NCBI GenBank assembly: GCA_956465555.1
Contig: OY101117.1
Location: forward strand, 372,001 to 436,000
Length of the DNA: 64,000 nucleotides
Reading direction: 5' to 3'
Source of the DNA: Nitzschia sp. pyKryTriq1
Lineage: Eukaryota; Bacillariophyta; Bacillariophyceae; Bacillariales; Bacillariaceae
Made by a program: the position numbers and the translations under genes. Positions 43,210 to 55,349 of this stretch are shown here, one piece after another. Every line of letters starts with the position of its first letter. Position 1 is the stretch's first letter. The notes beneath the pieces are model-generated. The model saw nothing but the letters and a program-made list of their open reading frames with translations, was not told the origin of the DNA and did not search any database.

Positions 43210-46200
43210 TTACGGTGCTTCGTCTCCCAATCCACTTTGGTTCAAAGTGAACTCGTTCATGGCATGGCTGCTAATGACCCGCAAGGCTCGTTGTCGATCT
43301 TTGCGTTTGGTCAGTATTTGGATAATATCTCGAACTCGCATACCACTGACTGGCACTTCATCGACCGCAATAAGGATATCCGAAGGGAATACCCAGCTTG
43401 AGAGGGGACTGTCCGGTGCCATATCGGCCACCATGGCGTGACCACGGTATTCGACAAAAGTCACACCAATCCGTCCGGGTGGAGCTGAAACAACACGATG
43501 ATAAGGTTGATGATCCAACTCAGCCACCCGATTCCCCGACGGACCTGAATTTGAAGAAGATGCGGCATCCAGTGTTGCTTGGACAGAGGGTGGCGGTGGA
43601 AAGCCTTGAGGTGATGCGTTGGCGTGGAAGCGGGATGGGCTTTGAACGGCCGTGTATTTGCCGCGGGATAGGAGGCCACCCAGCGCTCCTCCAAGGGCCC
43701 CCATGAACGTGGATTGTGGATTCTCGTCCATATCGTGACTAGCTGCGTGAGGAATATCAAAATGACTGTATTCGGGGTCCTCCTCACTTTCACCTTGATA
43801 ACCTGGTCCGTACTGTCCATTGTTCATAGGGACCGTAACAGCGCTATGAGACCCACTATCGAGTCGATCAAAGTTCTTCTTGCTATTCCAATCTTCATGA
43901 GCGTGATGGTCCAGTAGAGAGGGTGATCGAGGATCCCCCGAATGTCCATTCACAAGGGGCCGCTTCTGACGGACTGAAACAGCCAGATCGTAAGTGGTCC
44001 GTCGGTGAGCTCTCATTTGCACAGCCACGTGAATATCAGCTCGACGCAGCAAGATAGGCAGAACGTGCATCATGAATCCATCCCGAACTTGATGGTCCAA
44101 GCTCGAAATCGTCAAAGGCGGCACAGAATCCTCCAGATTGTCACCAGTCATGACTCTTTCCATCCATGCGAGAAGCGAGTCATGCAAACCCTGGTCGTCC
44201 GTCCACTGATCCAAAACGGTGTATACAATTGGAGATCGGAGTCCATGATCAGGGGGTGGAGGCAGTGGTGAGGTCAGATCATCCCAATCGGTCACGAAAT
44301 TTTCTCCGTCCAACATTCTAACATTGATGGTCCTGTGCTCGTCGCTTGGCAACGGCGGAGATGCTTTCTCCGGAACCTTATTTTCGGGTACTACGCTGAC
44401 GCTATTTTCAGGAACGTCCACAGTCGGTGGCTCATCCTCCGACTTCTCTTTCTGCAACTTTTCGTGAAGGAGTCGGATGGTGTCATTAGCTTGTTCCAGG
44501 GCTGTTTTTAGGATCAGAACATCCAAGTTTTCAGATTGTTGGGAGCGATTATTTTCGTCGATGGAAGCGTCCTGAAACAGTGAATTATTTCCTTGAAAGG
44601 ACTCGTCAAACATTTTGTTGTCTTTTTCTTTGTCCCATTCTTCCTTTGCAGGAGGGCTTGTGGGAGGAACATCCTTCTTTGGAGGATCCACCTCGACGGA
44701 TGCCCCCGTCGAAACCGTGTTGGACTCTTCCGCGTCTTCATCAAACATCGATCGATTATGAGTTACAGAAAGCTGAACACAGAAAAGTAGATCGGTGAGA
44801 AATGCCACAAGAAGACGCTAGTAATGCATCCAACCAAAGACACGGAAAACATGTTATTCTCACCTCATTCCTGGAGGCCGTACGCAGGCGTCCGATCTCA
44901 GCACGACATTTGGATAGCTCCTCATCCAGCTTCTCATTCATAATCGTCTTTTCCCTGAGTTCGCTTTCGGCGCTATGCAACCGCGCCCTTAATGTCAAAA
45001 ACTCCATTTTTGTATCAGCCGCAGTGGCGGAAAACGACGAGGAGATCTCATCTGGTTGCTTGTCAGAAGTGGCTCCTTCTCCTGAAGCCTGTCCGACTTC
45101 TGAAACTTCTCTTAAGACGCTCGTTAGATGCGCTTGCTGAACATGAAAGTCCTGGTCATTAGGGACTGTGGGTCCTCGTCCGATAGACTTGAGCCATGTG
45201 GATGCCGAAAGAGCCGCACGTTTCATTTCTAGTGCGTACGCATGAGATTTCAGTAGTTCTTCCAGGGAGGCAACCTTTTCCGTCGTCATTTCATCGCTTT
45301 CGCTACTGTCCTTAGAAGATTTACGGAGTTCTTCGGTCATAGTGGCGATCAAAGCTTCCCTCGCGTTCGCAGAACTTTCGGTGGATTCGTTTGTTTTGTT
45401 GCTATTTTGGATGGGTTCTTCGTTCCATGCTGTCACACCACGTTCCACGAGACAAGCCAGAATATCCAACGCATCTTCACGCTCGACGTCTACGACGTAT
45501 CGTTCGGGTGTTTGCAATTCCAGAACATCCGTCTTTTGACCCATGGAATACTGCTGAGGGCGCCGGGTCGGAGTAGAACTGCCGACACTTTCCAGCCCCC
45601 GTGGTGAAAAGTCGGAATAGACGCGGACCCGTTGAGCGTTTCGCTCTAACTGACTCTCAGTGGCTCGTAGTCCTCCAATCCGATGAGAGCGATGCGGCTG
45701 TGCACGAAAGGCACCACTGGCACCGCCCACGTCCCAGCTGGCTGATTCTTGGATTATTTTGTTCGTCGTCGTGGTTCGTTGGTACTCGGTCCGCCGATGA
45801 AGAGGGTACGAGGTTTCCAGATTGACAATATGGCTGCTAGTGGCACTGCCTGTTTCTTCTTCCACAGAATCGTCTAAAGTGCTGTCGTAGGAGAAACACT
45901 TTTGTGCCAGGCGAAATGGACTTGTTAATTTGAGAGGTTCAGTCAATTCTCGTCGCGACAAGGTTGGGACGGACGAAGGCAATGTTCTGAAAGCAGCGAT
46001 CCTCTCCGAGTTACCGTGTAGCCCACTTTCAAAGGATAGGCTAGAATGTAGAGCCCTGGAGGTACCGCTTGGAGAGAATCGTGGGGCCAATATTGGTCTG
46101 GACGAGGAGAACTCGTCATCTTGCTCCTCCTGTTGTTGGTGAGAACGTCTTCGGAGGGATAGTCGGGCAGACGATCCCGGTGACCGAAGAGCCAATGATG

Positions 46201-47656
46201 CCGGCAAATATTCTCCTTGAGAGGAGTCCAAGTCGTTGTTTTTGTTGTTTCTGCGAGGCGATATTGATTTCAAAAGATCTTCCACCCGGGGCGTCGGCGG
46301 AACACCGGGTGTCTTGGGAGTGGGTGGCGCCGATAACGATGCTTTCGCCTTGTTCAACCCGGTTCCTACTCTGCGAAGGGCCGAAGAAAGCATTTCGGAG
46401 GCTGTCGGATTCGTCGTCACTGCAGGAGCCTTTTTCTCTAGTCCTCCTAGTTCCGAAGATGAAAGCAGCGTGGCCGAATTGGCCTTGAGTTGTTGAGTTA
46501 GGATCACTCCGGCCCGATTGTTGGTCTTGTTGGAGTCCAGTTCAGGCAGTGCCAGGCTAGATTCTTCAGCAGCGGTACGACGTTGTGAGATCTGAGAGGG
46601 CGCCAATGGAAAACTACTTTCGGGTCTTGGTGTCAGAGTTTCGACATTCGGACTAGTAGCTTCAATCAGAGCAGCCATCGCATCGATTTCGGCCATCCGA
46701 GCAGCATGGTTGCCGGTTTCAATAACAGTCCCCATTTCCGATGCTGTCGACATGGCATCCGATGCTGCATCATCGTCATCATCATTCATAATAGAAAGGT
46801 TTCGGTTTGGGCCGTTGTTGGTCGAACTTGAAGAATCGGTCGGGCTGTTGTAGTTGTTGTTGTTGTTTATTCTCCCTTGATGTTCCACTTTCTGTAGATT
46901 GGTGGCATTGAGTGTCAAGCTACGTGCACTTATGATCTTCTTTTCCCCATGATCTTTGATATTATTCCCCTCGTTTTCCCAGAACTGGAACCGTCTTTGA
47001 TTTTCCTTCTCCAGGTTATTATTCTGATTATTCTGATTGTTATTGTCGGTCAATAGTGAAACGGCTGTCCCCGTTGTTTCTGGGACTACTAGTAGCGACG
47101 TGGAAAGCTGCTCTGTCGTGGTAACCAATGGAGGGGACGACGGTCGCGGACTCAATTGTGGCTTGGTCGAAGGAAAGAAACCAGCATATCGGGACTCAGG
47201 ATCTCCCACCGCTTGATTACCAGGTATTAACAAGGAAGCAGAAGAAGCAGCAGCCGTAGCAGCAGCCGAAGTGCTGGCGGTTTTATCATCACCCGAAAAT
47301 ATATATCGAGGTTGTCGGGTTTTCGGAGGAGAAGATGAAGCAGACGATGACGACGACTGATGATGATGATGCTGATTTCTCGATGCATTCGAATTCAACC
47401 GAAATTGCTCCTTTGCCGCCGATCGATTGTCTCGAATTTCCGTGGCCGCCTCGGATCCTTGTGGATAATGATAATCGGTAGAAGAATTCACCATCGCTCC
47501 TCCTCCTCCTCCTCCATCATCATCATCATCATCATTATTATCACTTGTTTGTGCGGGTTGAAAGCTCGTATTCGCACCAGAATCCGTATAACCAGGCAAT
47601 AATAGCTTTCCCAACAAGCCGCCATTTGTGCCCGTCGTCTTGGAGGAATCTGTCAT
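43210..47656 (-). CDS. Long disordered protein with coiled coil and C-terminal PDZ domain
   Basis: Exons 47656-44864 and 44772-43210 flank a 91-nt intron joining SRNE to LSVTHNRS without frame change. The product is 1451 residues. The first 850 or so are Ser/Asn/Pro-rich with Asn and Asp runs. Two probable coiled coils (near 870-930 on either side of the splice, and near 1010-1035) follow. A PDZ domain at about 1355-1435 shows RIGVTFVEYRG, MVADMAPDSPLSSW, GDxL-like SDILIAVD and MRVRDIIQILTKRKD. PDZ domains bind C-terminal tails, so this may be a scaffold. No close named homologue is recognised. Confidence 0.82.
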
Positions 47657-48739
47657 GGTGGTTCTGGCGATCCACTACTTTACTACTGTCGAAGCCAACG
47701 AACGAAGCCTTGTACTCGTAAATATTTTGACTCCTTCCTCTCCTTTTGCTTTTGCTCGACGACTCGTACTCTAACAAAAGAAACTCTCCCCCCCCCAGCA
47801 GCTCTGTCGAGTGCGTCTTGGTGCCTTGTATGTAATCAGTGCCGCGGTTCGACTGAAATGGATGCCGATTTGCCGATGCCGATGGTGATGCTGATTTTAT
47901 TCTTCTTCTTCGTTTACGATGATAGTTGGAGAATTGAGTTGGTTCTTTGTACCGGTACCGGCATGGTTCATTCGTTCCTCTATTCCATCTTCTCAGTAGT
48001 TTTTAGTTTTCCTGCGCGCGCTCAACTAACTCGTTCACTCGTGGGAAGAAACGACCCTCTTCCCGCCACCATGCTGCCTTTTGTGATGTTGTGGTGGTGG
48101 GATGAGGCGCTGCGCTGCGCGGCCGGAGAAAATCCACTTATCTCACCGTTGAATAGAAATCTTAAGCCTTGAAGATTATGAAATGATCCAACACGCCTAC
48201 CCGCACCACACTACTTTTGAATCAGCCAAAAAACGAGAGTGGTCGACGACGACTCGACTCATTTGATCGGAGGATTGACTTTGTCAAGACTCAAGACCGG
48301 CAGAAGAAACCCTGCGTCACAACAAATACAGGCGAGAGAGTGAGACGACTGACTCCTCCTCCTCCTCTACCGGTACAGGTACTTCTCTACTCCTCTCTAC
48401 TCTAGCTACTCTAGAGAGTAGAGAGAGTACCATAGTAGAGACCACGAAAACTTCAATAAGCTCTTCACGAGCAAAAGGCACCGTATGTTCGAATGATAAT
48501 GGAAATCAACATCACGGGGAGAGATACTGATCACTTATCCTTGAGTCCTTTTTCAAATTGATGAGAAGATATAGACATCTTGTACGAGTTCAAAGGATCA
48601 TCATCAAATGTGTTACTTGATCTTGTTGGTACTGGTATTCAAAAACTAAAATAACCTAAAGCTTATTGAGTTTGAGAAAGAAAATGACACGGTACATAGC
48701 TTTTGAATACGACATCGAAAAGTATTGAACACAAGACGC
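47657..48739. promoter_or_regulatory. Promoter region of the PDZ gene and 3' end of actin copy 3
   Basis: About 1.08 kb. It contains a run of ten C at about 47789, TACCGGTA at 47950-47957 and 48368-48375, and a CTCTAG/GTAGAGAG inverted cluster at about 48395-48445. No gene is supported. Confidence 0.45.
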
Positions 48740-50101
48740 TTAGAAGCACTTGCGGTGGACAATCGATGGTCCGGATTCGTCATATTCTTCCTTGCTGATC
48801 CACATGCTTTGGAATGTAGACAACGAAGCCAAAATAGATCCTCCAATCCACACAGAGTATTTACGTTCGGGGGGAGCCACAATCTTCACCTTGATCGAAG
48901 CGGGAGCAAGAGCAGTCACCTCCTTGGACATACGCTCACTGATTCCGGGGAACATGGTGGTACCTCCAGACATCACAATATTCGCGTACAAGTCCTTGCG
49001 GATATCCACATCGCACTTCATGATGGTTTGGAAGGTAGAGTCAGCAATACCGTCCATTTCAAGACCCGTCAAGTTAGGCTGGAACAACACTTCGGGGCAT
49101 CGGAAACGCTCGTTTCCAATCACAATAATGTTACCATCGGGAAGCTCGAACGACTTCTCAAGAGCAGACGACTCGGCGGCCTTCTTCATCTCCTCCTCAA
49201 AGTCAACTGCCACAAAGCAAAGAGACTCCTTGATATCACGCACAATCTCACGCTCGGCAGTGGTCGTCAACGAGTAACCACGCTCGGTCAAGATCTTCAT
49301 CAAGTAGTCAGTCAAGTCGCGTCCAGCCAAGTCCAAACGGACCACGGCGTGGGGAAGCGCGTAACCTTCGTAGATGGGGACCGTGTGCGTCACACCGTCA
49401 CCACTATCCAAAACGCATCCAGTGGTACGACCAGAAGCATACAAAGAAAGAACGGCCTGGATGTTCACGTACATGGCGGGCACGTTGAACGTCTCAAACA
49501 TGATCTGAGTCATACGCTCGCGGTTAGCCTTCGGGTTCATGGGAGCCTCCGTCAACAACACGGGGTGGGCCTCGGGGGCGACACGAAGCTCGTTGTAGAA
49601 GGTGTGGTGCCAGATCTTCTCCATATCGTCCCAGTTGGTAACGATACCGTGCTCGATGGGGTACTTCAAAGTCAAAACACCACGCTTGGCTTGGGCTTCG
49701 TCTCCGACGTAGGCATCACGCTGCTCCATACCAACCATGATACCGGGCTGACGGGCACGTCCGATAAGCGAAGGAAACACGGATCGAGGAGCATCGTCTC
49801 CAGCGAAACCGGCTGTAGAGGTTCAGACGATAAACGAAGGAAGAAGGGGAAGACATACGTCAGATAATGCAAATGAAATATCATAGAAAATTCAAGAAGC
49901 AAGCAAGAAAGCTACGGTTCAACGAGAATCATGTAGCGATTGAGACGTGAGCTTGAGGGCAACACGTGATCATCGTCTCTACTAGTAGGTTGTTGCTCCA
50001 TCGCCAGAATCCGCTCTTCTACCACGTCGGCTTGACACACCTTTGCACATTCCGGATCCGTTATCAACCACAAGGGCGGCAATATCTTCGTCGTCAGACA
50101 T
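48740..50101 (-). CDS. Actin, copy 3
   Basis: Exons 50101-50041 and 49812-48740, intron 228 nt. The predicted 377-residue protein appears the same as in the other copies. The last 35 nt of the intron (49813-49847) are identical to the last 35 of copy 1, and the first ten (gtgtgtcaag) match as well, while the intron centres differ. Silent sites mostly follow copy 4 (aacgtg, cccgaa, cttcgctta), but the 3' end follows copy 1. The leader ends ctccaagATG, unlike copies 1 and 2. Confidence 0.98.
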
Positions 50102-50678
50102 CTTGGAGCTTTGGATTGGTGGGAAAGAGAGTAAGTTACTTTAGTTCAACCTTGCGGTATGAATGAATATGATGATGATGTTGTCGATGGTGACATGACG
50201 ATCGATGGGCAACGGGCAACGGCACTTCTTGGATATCGGCGGGTTTGGATTGCCGTCGAAGGAATGCGATGACTTTTCTAATGACCGAGGCATTGCACGC
50301 GTGCCGGGCTTCTAGAATGACCTACATACTCGTACCGGTATGTATGTACCTTTAGACCACGCACAATTACAGTACACACAACAACAACCACACGAATCAT
50401 TGTCAGCCGGCCGGGCTTGCCCTGCAGCCTCGCAATATCTTTTCCAAAACAGGTCGGTTTGGTCAAAGATTCAAACGACCGATGATCGATCGACATGCGT
50501 CGAGCGTCAAGACGAAAGAAAGAAGTCGTCATCAAGATGATTCAATCAAGATGACCAGCAAAGAAGTTGATCTCACCGATCGACAACAAATTGGTAAGAG
50601 TACCCAAGACCCAGTCCTCGCATTCCCATCGAAGGGGTAGACTAGTCTTGGTCAAATGATCAACCAAGACATATCATT
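50102..50678. promoter_or_regulatory. Divergent intergenic region, actin copy 3 / FkbM gene
   Basis: A 577-nt stretch between outward-facing genes, with TACCGGTA at 50333-50340. I see no gene or other repeat. Confidence 0.4.
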
Positions 50679-51917
50679 ATGAAAAGACAGAGGCTCTCCC
50701 GATGCCGACCGCGTCTTTCTGAGCTGCCAGCGGTCATCACGGTGTGTCTGGCGATCCCTCTTCTCATTCTGGCATGGCAAACAGGGATCGATCTTGAGAT
50801 CTCGTTCGGCGGTACGTCGGCTGAGCCATCGTCGGAACTCGACCATGGTGATGCACTAACAAAAGGTTCCATCCAGCCCGTTTCATGCGTTCAAGTCATC
50901 GAACAGGCACACATGAATAGCACCGATGCTAACAGAAATCGACTTTTTCTGCGTTTAATCGACGAAGAACCTAGATTTTGGATTTCTCTTCATGCCAAAG
51001 GTTACGACAAAGTTCGATGGGGAGTGATGGAGCATGGACGCTACTATGAACAAATCGAGGTGTGTATTATTCCTGGAAACGAGACCTTTTACAGAATGTA
51101 TTTTCTCTCTTCGATCCTAAAAATCTAAACACGGTTTCAATTCCAGTCCCGTTGTTTCCGAGAAGTTCTCGCAAATTCCAGCCGACCGAGGGTGATTGAT
51201 GTAGGTGGGAACATTGGATGGTATACACTGCTCTCAGCGTCAATGGGTGCCAAGGTTGATGTCTTTGAACCAAATCCGAAAAACTTTCTGCGTATGTGTG
51301 AATCGATATGCGTCAATGGCTGGGTGGTAGATGGTCGGTGCATAAATATTGGCAACATGGCGGTTCAAGGATCCAATCGAAATGGTCGAGTGCGTATCTT
51401 TCCTATTGGAATCGGTAGTGGCGCGTCAAGTGCCTTCTTTCAAACTGGTCTAGCATCGCGGAATAATCCCGGTGCAGGGGCGATTGTAGAGGCACATCTT
51501 TCGCCTTCGTTGCAGAAAAAATACACCTCTATCCAGATTATGCCACTTGACGAGATGGCTAGACAGCTCGGCTGGTACGATGAAATGATCGATATTATGA
51601 AGATTGACGTGGAAGGCTACGAAATTCATGTCGTGCGAGGGGCGAAAGAGCTTCTTAGATCCAATCGGATCAAGAATATTTTCATGGAAGGTGACGTCAG
51701 TGGGCAAGCAATGCAGAAAAGGTTCCAGGAGCTTGTGAGGACATTCGCCGATGCCGGATATATTGTATTCAAAATCGGTGGTTTTTCCGGGCCCATTGAT
51801 ACAGATGTACCACCCATGGATGAGAATATTGAAAGATCGTTGGCTACGCAGTGTGCTGGCAAAAAGCAAAAACGAAAAAAGTGCAACTTGTGGTGGAAAC
51901 TAGCCAGCGAAAGATAA
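50679..51917 (+). CDS. FkbM-family methyltransferase, probable type II membrane protein
   Basis: Exons 50679-51059 and 51147-51917 flank an 87-nt intron; the join reads YYEQIE then SRCFREVL in frame. The product is 383 residues. A short basic N-terminus and one hydrophobic span (LPAVITVCLAIPLLILAW, about 16-33) suggest a signal anchor with the enzyme in the ER or Golgi lumen. The SAM-binding region is VIDVGGNIGWYTLLSA with the acidic strand end VDVFEPNP, and IMKIDVEGYE is the FkbM post-II motif. Family members O-methylate sugars or small molecules; the acceptor is unknown, with surface glycans one possibility. Confidence 0.9.
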
Positions 51918-52354
51918 AATTCAAAGTGAAGGAGGGCAACGCTTTCCGATATCGCATCGCCGTTTGAGGGACTGAAACGCTAGTTCGAGTCGATCGATCA
52001 TTTCAAGACAAAATGCAGCAAAGCTTTGAGAGCAAGATTCCGTTGGTCCCCCGCAGACCGAAACGAAAGATTGATTCACTTTCTACTCTGTCTATATGCG
52101 AGTGCATGCTGGAGGTTGACCACGTCAATGGTCTGAAGAATGCTCTAGCAAGGCTTGAATTGCAGCTACTACAAAAAATAGCTTTCTTAGAACTACTGCC
52201 CACCTATGATTGCACTTCAATGAATCTTTATTTTAAGCATTCTACACATGATTCCAATCCTAACCCATAACATGCCCCATCTCATCCCATTTGGATAATC
52301 CGATGTAGTGACAAAAGACGAGCAAGATATACTCGAACCGAATGCACCAACACC
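51918..52354. other. Intergenic region, convergent ends of FkbM gene and actin copy 4
   Basis: A 437-nt stretch. An 85-codon frame at 52013-52270 starts with ATG but shows no domain; I do not count it as a gene. Confidence 0.3.
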
Positions 52355-53614
52355 TTAGAAGCACTTGCGGTGGACAATCGATGGTCCGGATTCGTCATAC
52401 TCCTCCTTGCTGATCCACATGCTTTGGAATGTAGACAACGAAGCCAAAATAGATCCTCCAATCCACACAGAGTATTTACGTTCAGGGGGGGCCACAATCT
52501 TCACCTTGATCGAAGCGGGAGCAAGAGCAGTCACCTCCTTGGACATACGCTCACTGATTCCGGGGAACATGGTGGTACCTCCAGACATCACAATATTCGC
52601 GTACAAGTCCTTGCGGATATCCACATCGCACTTCATGATGGTTTGGAAGGTAGAGTCGGCAATACCGTCCATTTCAAGACCCGTCAAGTTAGGCTGGAAC
52701 AACACTTCGGGGCATCGGAAACGCTCGTTTCCAATCACAATAATGTTACCATCAGGAAGCTCGAACGACTTCTCAAGAGCAGACGACTCGGCGGCCTTCT
52801 TCATCTCCTCCTCAAAGTCAACTGCCACAAAGCAAAGAGACTCCTTGATATCACGCACAATCTCACGCTCGGCAGTGGTCGTCAACGAGTAACCACGCTC
52901 GGTCAAGATCTTCATCAAGTAGTCAGTCAAGTCGCGTCCAGCCAAGTCCAAACGGACCACGGCGTGGGGAAGCGCGTAACCTTCGTAGATGGGGACCGTG
53001 TGCGTCACACCGTCACCACTATCCAAAACGCATCCAGTGGTACGACCAGAAGCATACAAAGAAAGAACGGCCTGGATGTTCACGTACATGGCGGGCACGT
53101 TGAACGTCTCAAACATGATCTGAGTCATACGCTCGCGGTTAGCCTTCGGGTTCATGGGAGCCTCCGTCAACAACACGGGGTGGGCCTCGGGGGCGACACG
53201 AAGCTCGTTGTAGAAGGTGTGGTGCCAGATCTTCTCCATATCGTCCCAGTTGGTAACGATACCGTGCTCGATGGGGTACTTCAAAGTCAAAACACCACGC
53301 TTGGCTTGGGCTTCGTCTCCGACGTAGGCATCACGCTGCTCCATACCAACCATGATACCGGGCTGACGGGCACGTCCGATAAGCGAAGGAAACACGGATC
53401 GAGGAGCATCGTCTCCAGCGAAACCGGCTGTTTTTCGGAACCAAAACATCCAGATGGTGAGCAGCTATCACGGAAGAAAGCAGGCGTCTCGATCGGCGGT
53501 TCTGGCCCCATCTCTGCAAATGCTCATGTTCTTTCATTGTTTCATTGACTTACCTTTGCACATTCCGGATCCGTTATCAACCACAAGGGCCGCAATATCT
53601 TCGTCGTCAGACAT
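52355..53614 (-). CDS. Actin, copy 4
   Basis: Exons 53614-53554 and 53427-52355, with the shortest intron of the set (126 nt) and a polypyrimidine-poor acceptor (ccgaaaaacag). The predicted protein is the same 377 residues. Silent sites mostly match copy 3 in the body and copy 2 at the 3' end, with a few private changes (cctgatgg, gtggcccccc, gcggcccttg). Confidence 0.98.
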
Positions 53615-54271
53615 CTTGGTTCAAGTTTTTTCTGTTGGAACAAAAGTAAATGCAATGGTCGTTGTTGCAGAAGGATTTTCTGTCCTGCTGTTATTGAATT
53701 GTGTTGACCGCCGCGACGCGCTCTCTTTGGTTTTGCGAGTAGACCTACCGTACCTATAAAATACGGTTGTAGAGAAGATGAGGCCACGAATTTTTTTGAT
53801 CTGGACTGACGACTGGCTGGCTCGCGCAGTGGAAAGTTAACGTAGATCTTCGTAGCATTTGACTCGGGACTCGACAAATGAGTCGTTGGAATGAACCGAT
53901 CGCCAGCCGAAAAATCTTGGGCCCACGAAATTGTGGGACGGTTCGACAAAAATGGTTCCCAATTGCATTCTTTTCGCGAAAATCACCAAATGTCTGCAAT
54001 TCAATTCCCATATTGCCTTGTACACATGTTTACGATACTTAGGAGGGCATGGGATCAAGATGGGCTGAACGGCTAGACGATTTTGGTGAATCTAAGTGCC
54101 TCGCCAAATGCCAACAGCTGCCTGTAGTCAAATTTGTCCTTCCTCAAAATCTACATCCTCACATATCTTTGGGGCTGACATGATCTTCCTCTCAAGCGAA
54201 AAAAAAAACGCTTGTGGAACGCCGATTCTCTCATTATTCTCTGTGATTGATAAACGCTTTACATCAACATC
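53615..54271. promoter_or_regulatory. Divergent intergenic region, actin copy 4 / uncharacterised gene
   Basis: A 657-nt stretch between outward-facing genes. An A-run (aaaaaaaaa) sits near 54200. No gene or repeat of note was seen. Confidence 0.35.
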
Positions 54272-55222
54272 ATGATGTATCGAGAGATGGGGAGTTATTC
54301 TTGTGATGGCCGTGATTCTCCACCATCTAGTGTCGCCAAGGCAGTGCGCTTTGACGATGAGGGGATCCAAATTTTTGAAGTGATAAATCGAACGGAAATT
54401 ACAAGGGAGGAACGCGTTGCATCCTTTTTTACAGATGACGAGTACAATGCTATGCGCCTACGAGACAGGGCAATGGCCACTCAATTGGCTCGTCGCTCTT
54501 CTCGAAGCATTAGTAGTCTCGAGGAAGACGAGCTTGGATTGGAAACGCGACGAAACAGGTGCATACGGCGGCAGCGCATGAATGAGTGCAGTATGAGTGT
54601 TTTGCTCGAACAGGAACTTCTACAAGTACAAGAAAAGGAAGAAAACTCTCATGAACACATTGCCGACGTTGTCCGTGATTATTCTACACACAGTGCCAAG
54701 TTGGCGTACAACCGAGCACACCTCAACGCGTTGCAGGTCCACAAGTACCTCTCGGAGGGGACATCCCAAGGTCATTTTGAGCGACACAACTTTATGGATG
54801 GCCCAATATCTCCAAGATCTACTACCGATCCTTTGATGGACGACTTTGATGCTCCATGCGAGTACTACTACCCATGCAAGCCTCCATCTCAACCGAGTCT
54901 ACTAGCAGAGGAGAAGGAAGAAGACAACAATACCAGTATGCAAGAAGACATTCTTGAACCACTCAAGATGATGATGGTGGTGGAAGACTTTCTTCCTCCT
55001 CACCCCGTCATGATGCCACCACCGCCACCGCCACAGACCCTGTCGTACTGTCCACCACCACCGCCCCCTCCTACGACCGAGGAGGTAGTGATGCATCGGT
55101 ATCATTTGTTGTCGTCTCCACCTAAACAACACCCGTGGGAAGAACGGTGGGCCCACCAATACTCTCAAACACAAAATGCCAAAAGTCCAATCCACATGAT
55201 GTGTTGGTACATCGCAGAGTAA
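54272..55222 (+). CDS. Uncharacterised protein with Arg/Glu-rich helical N-half and polyproline C-half
   Basis: A single exon of 316 residues that I cannot place in a named family. Residues 22-75 (AVRFDDEGIQIFEV, then FFTDDEYNAMRLRDRAM) resemble, from memory, a motif in many diatom proteins: a short VRF..V.V beta segment followed by a W/F..DEY helix and GLE (here ELGLETRRN, about 90). That family link is inference. Residues 100-165 look helical, and the C-terminal third has three Pro runs (MPPPPPPQ, CPPPPPPPTT), possible SH3/profilin-type ligands; actin lies just upstream. No signal peptide or membrane span is visible. Confidence 0.7.
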   Translation: MMYREMGSYSCDGRDSPPSSVAKAVRFDDEGIQIFEVINRTEITREERVASFFTDDEYNAMRLRDRAMATQLARRSSRSISSLEEDELGLETRRNRCIRRQRMNECSMSVLLEQELLQVQEKEENSHEHIADVVRDYSTHSAKLAYNRAHLNALQVHKYLSEGTSQGHFERHNFMDGPISPRSTTDPLMDDFDAPCEYYYPCKPPSQPSLLAEEKEEDNNTSMQEDILEPLKMMMVVEDFLPPHPVMMPPPPPPQTLSYCPPPPPPPTTEEVVMHRYHLLSSPPKQHPWEERWAHQYSQTQNAKSPIHMMCWYIAE

Positions 55223-55349
55223 TAAGTATGACTGTTCATACTGACTTTAGGAGATCCATTCATGCATTCATTCATAACAAGCTACACTCAAAAACGGATT
55301 GGAGTCTTTCCAATTATCCACTCGAGCTCTGTAAAAGTATCTAGTCCTA

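Noticed and set aside
51692-51699. TGACGTCA site inside the FkbM gene
   Set aside because: It lies within a conserved coding stretch, so it is probably a codon coincidence.
52013-52270. 85-codon frame between the FkbM gene and actin copy 4
   Set aside because: No domain, no splice support, and a position in the likely 3' UTR region.
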